Shown here one piece after another: positions 61,258 to 64,000 of a stretch of DNA of 64,000 nucleotides. Numbering within the stretch: the first letter of the stretch is position 1; each line of letters opens with the position of its first letter. Under the pieces are notes generated by a model. It ran no database searches, was not told where the DNA came from, and saw only the letters and a program-made list of their open reading frames with translations. The stretch is from Nymphaea colorata (Eukaryota > Streptophyta > Magnoliopsida > Nymphaeales > Nymphaeaceae): positions 19,119,655 through 19,183,654 of the forward strand of contig NC_045143.1 of the NCBI RefSeq assembly GCF_008831285.2. Reading direction: 5' to 3'. Position numbers and translations under genes: made by a program.

Positions 61258-62182
61258 ATGAAGCTCCTCGCCAAGGCGTACGACGCCTTTCCTCCTAGCT
61301 CTCTCCCCCTTTTCTCCTTCTTCCTCACTGCCCTTTTCATCCTTCCCCTGATTCTCCTTTTCGTTTCACTGTCTCGAAAGTCTGCTAGTTCCGGCCACCG
61401 GCCACCGGCCACCAGGCCCCTCTCGTCTCCCGATAATCGGCAACCTCCACCTTCTCGGCGACATGCCACATCGCTCCCTCGAGCAGCTCTCCAAGAAGTA
61501 CGGGGACCTCATGTTCCTCCAGCTGGGCCAGGTCCCCACCATCGTCCTGGCTCGTCAGGTCATGAAGACCCACGACCACGCCTTCGCCAGCCGCCCAGCC
61601 CTGCTCTCAGCTCAATACCTTTCCTACGGCTGCTCCAACGTCACGTTCTCCCCCTACGGCCCATATTGGCGCCAGGCCAGGAAGATCTGCGTTACTGAGC
61701 TGCTGGATTCCAGGCGCATCCAGTCGTTCCAGTACATACGGGAAGAGGAGATCGGCCGGCTGGTGGCGTTGATCGGCAGCTTGGCCGACCGGCTGGGAAG
61801 CGGCGGGGCTGCATATCTAAAAGACGCCTTCTTTAGCCTGGCGAATAACATCTTGTGCAGGGTGGCATTTGGAAAGAGGTTCTCCATGGGAGGGCTTAAC
61901 GAGATTTTGACGGAGACGCAGGCGCTGTTCGCGGAGTTCTGCGTCGCCGATTTCTTCCCATCCTTGCCCTTGCTGGACGCTCACGTCACGGGGCTGACGT
62001 GGCGGTTGAAGGCGAACCAGCGGGACTTGGATCGGATATGCAGGGAAATAATCGACGAGCATGTGGACCCCGGAAGGCCTCCGCCGGCACACAAGGACTT
62101 GGTGGACGTGCTGCTGCAAGTGCAGAGAGAGGGCAACCTGGACGTGCCCATCGGTGACGACAACATCAAGGCTTTAGTCCTG
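61258..62182 (+). pseudogene. CYP71-like cytochrome P450, first exon, with 7-bp frameshift
   Basis: From ATG 61258 (MKLLAKAYDAF; an in-frame ATG at 61240 is an alternative) a hydrophobic ER signal-anchor (PLFSFFLTALFILPLILLFV) is followed by a basic segment, and then the hinge fails. The unit ccggcca occurs three times in a row (61391-61411). Two copies would give the canonical hinge GHRPPGPSRLPIIGNL; the third shifts the frame. Downstream in the +1 frame the P450 continues intact: LLGDMPHRSLEQLSKKYGDL, the C-helix WRQARKIC, and F/G-helix sequence to KALVL. The donor at 62183 (ctg|gttctt) is phase 0, like the acceptor at 1182. The exon is 925 nt; minus 7 it is 918 (306 codons), which with a second exon of about 210 codons gives the family length of about 515. 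Otherwise well preserved, so the lesion may be recent, polymorphic or an assembly error. Confidence 0.9.
61391..61411 (+). repeat. Triple 7-bp tandem repeat (ccggcca)
   Basis: Copies at 61391-61397, 61398-61404 and 61405-61411, followed by the variant ccaggcc. It lies in the proline-rich hinge of P450 exon 1 and accounts for the frameshift. Confidence 0.95.
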
Positions 62183-62211
62183 GTTCTTTCTCTCTCTTCC
62201 TCTTCCTTCTC

Positions 62212-62214
<3 letters not shown>

Positions 62215-62275
<61 letters not shown>

Positions 62276-62284
62276 TATATATAA
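62215..62284. repeat. (TA)n microsatellite in P450 intron
   Basis: About 70 bp of TA with one interruption, directly after the exon 1 donor. Confidence 0.95.
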
Positions 62285-62859
62285 AGCTTCTATATTTTAC
62301 AAATATAATTTTATGAATGAACGTGAGATTTATGAAATAGAAAAATGAGAAAAAGAAAAGAACAAAGACTTGATGTCTGAATTACACTTTATTAGTAAAA
62401 AGAAACTTTACTTTTCGAAACTTCATAAAATCAAATTTCTGTAAACTTGTGACTCTGGCGAAAATAGAGATTTATGTATATATATTTATAGAGCCGTCCT
62501 AACAAGTCGTTCACGGAAACTTCATCCTCCGATCAATGACAAGCACTACTTGAAAAACAAAAAACGTGGCTATTTTTTTGTCCCGATGATATAAGCAATC
62601 TAGTTCGTATCGGTATGTCCGTTTGAAATATGTATTTATTGGCTTTTAGTCAGCCTAAATTGATTTTTAACTAAAAAGCTTTCAAACTATTTGAAATTAA
62701 TTTAATAAATAAAAATACAAAAGTGAGCAACTCATATTAGACTTAGCCCTGATGCTTGAATACTGGTCAATATGGTCCGTTAAGGGCCAACATTAACAAG
62801 TGAGAACAATGGCGAGAAGGCCGGGAACCCATTTTCTTTTAGCTCAACATATGTCTTTT

Positions 62860-62861
<2 letters not shown>

Positions 62862-62906
<45 letters not shown>
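62862..62906. repeat. (TA)n microsatellite
   Basis: About 45 bp of TA. Confidence 0.95.
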
Positions 62907-62908
<2 letters not shown>

Positions 62909-63971
62909 GGAAAAACTAATTGTTATTACTAATATTATTATTATTATGCATTTATTTGCAGTTTAGCACTCTTTTCACCATTAACAGAACTAGACGATCC
63001 CTTTTGGACAAGATTGGTCCAATAAAAAAGCATAGCAGCAATAAAAAAAATCATGTCACAGCGACAAAATTATCAAATTATTTTCAGAGTTACATACTGT
63101 CATTGTTCCAAGATTCTATTCTAAAATTTAGAGTGGATTTACAGTTCGATCAATATGCTCAAAGTTTTGGGGCAGATTCATGAAACAACAAAGGTTTATT
63201 ATCATTGCGAAAAACCACTTAGTATTTTACTATGTAAAAGATATTTTAAATGATCTAAAATTAGATCTAGTGCTCCTCCCCTATCAGCAACGGGTTCTTT
63301 TATGTAATTAACAAAGGTTGTAAATTTGCAAATGAATTCTTATTCTTTTGATGATTCCCAAAATCTCTCTCTCTCTCTCTCTCCTTATTTGGTTTTTACT
63401 CCTATTTCCTAGTGCATTAATATTAGGCCCTAAAACAGCAGTGAGATAAACCACAGGCCCAGAGGGTTTGGTTTCGTTTCTGATCAGTTAAAACATTGCG
63501 AGGAACAAGATATCCAGGTCTTGTTGTCTCAAGAACAAGAAGAACAAAAGCCGCTCCATGGATCCTACTTTGATTCAAAGAGCTGCAATACCCCGCAGGC
63601 CCTTTCGTGTGGGTGGAGGAGCAGCGCAAACATGCGAATTTGTCCGCCCTGACAGTCAAAGTCCGTGATTTTGGACCCTCTATTTACCGTTTTTCCGGCC
63701 CTTTTTTTTTACCCTGATTTTTTTTTACTTGCATTCAAATAAGACACGTGATTTTTAAGTCGTCAAATTATTTGAAAGGGTACTCTATAAGTCTGCGGAG
63801 CCAAGGGGTCCCACAGGGGCCCTGGCCCCCTAAAAAAAGTTTTTTTTTTTAATTTATAAATAATTTTTATAAATTTCATTTATTTTATATAAAAAATTTT
63901 AAAAATGATATTTCAGGAATTTACCTGTATTTAAATAAATTACTGTTAAACAAAAGAATAATAATAATATA

Positions 63972-63986
63972 TGGTATCAGAGCTAG
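63972..63986 (+). other. Copia-type primer-binding site at right edge
   Basis: TGGTATCAGAGCTAG matches the canonical plant initiator-Met tRNA primer site TGGTATCAGAGC. It implies that the sequence to its left is the end of a 5' LTR and that a plus-strand retroelement begins here and continues past the window. The LTR start is not resolved; the bases before the site end AATATA and not CA. Confidence 0.65.
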
Positions 63987-64000
63987 TGTTTTCTACTGCT

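Larger units (their letters stand above)
62183..64000 (+). other. P450 intron (5' part), no exon 2 in window
   Basis: Starts at the GT donor 62183. It contains (TA)n tracts at 62215-62284 (32 bp after the donor) and 62862-62906, a (CT)n tract near 63364-63384, and AT-rich sequence. I see no match to the I-helix/haem exon, so exon 2 lies beyond 64000 or is lost. Confidence 0.65.

Noticed and set aside
61009-62169. Minus-strand frames opposite P450 exon 1
   Set aside because: Antisense shadows; the plus-strand P450 motifs are unambiguous.

Overview
This window is nuclear DNA from a flowering plant. The evidence is plant-type cytochrome P450 (CYP71-like) exons with a phase-0 intron, a plant FabG-like short-chain dehydrogenase (SDR), and dense nested Ty1/copia, Ty3/gypsy, LINE, hAT, CACTA and PIF/Harbinger-type sequence, plus long (TA)n microsatellites. 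I could not identify the species. Most of the window is decaying mobile DNA; host coding sequence is limited to a few exons.

Layout: 1-1181 is the tail of a P450 intron, followed by the haem-binding second exon (1182-1814) of a gene whose first exon lies left of the window. 2070-11038 is bounded by inverted GAGGTCGTTTGAT termini with TTA target duplications (PIF/Harbinger-like) and contains a degraded copia element (about 5290-10119, minus strand). 12858-14560 is an L1-type LINE remnant. 15806-16290 is a CACTA-like end. 16940-22420 holds an isolated TOPLESS-like exon, a 521-bp hAT element with a perfect 8-bp target duplication, and a diverged tandem duplication of about 1.1 kb. 23396-23860 is a degenerate 79-bp minisatellite. 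24769-31512 is a structurally complete copia element with two LTRs and GAATT target duplications. It sits next to a gypsy integrase remnant (about 32545-33539) that leads into an LTR start. 34400-39100 is AT-rich repeat sequence including a near-perfect 355-bp tandem duplication. 39127-43651 is a very degraded copia element.

44377-56458 is an SDR pseudogene on the minus strand. Exon 1 (56164-56458) and exon 2 (44377-44606) are separated by an 11.6-kb intron containing three copies of a SINE-like repeat, a 1.4-kb hAT element and a 5.8-kb copia element (50349-56151) inserted a few bases past the exon 1 boundary. 59030-61000 contains MITE-like sequence and tandem duplications. 61258-62182 is exon 1 of a second CYP71-like P450, broken by an extra 7-bp unit in its proline-rich hinge. 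Its intron runs off the right edge, where a copia primer-binding site (63972-63986) marks another retroelement.

The two P450 pieces lie on the plus strand in the order exon 2 then exon 1, so they belong to two genes, probably members of a tandem cluster inflated by transposons. All four recognisable copia elements run on the minus strand. I found no new type of system. The most informative observations are the 7-bp P450 frameshift, the dissected SDR pseudogene, the target-site-verified hAT elements, the copia element with TA...TA LTR ends, and the interrupted 9-kb Harbinger-like structure.
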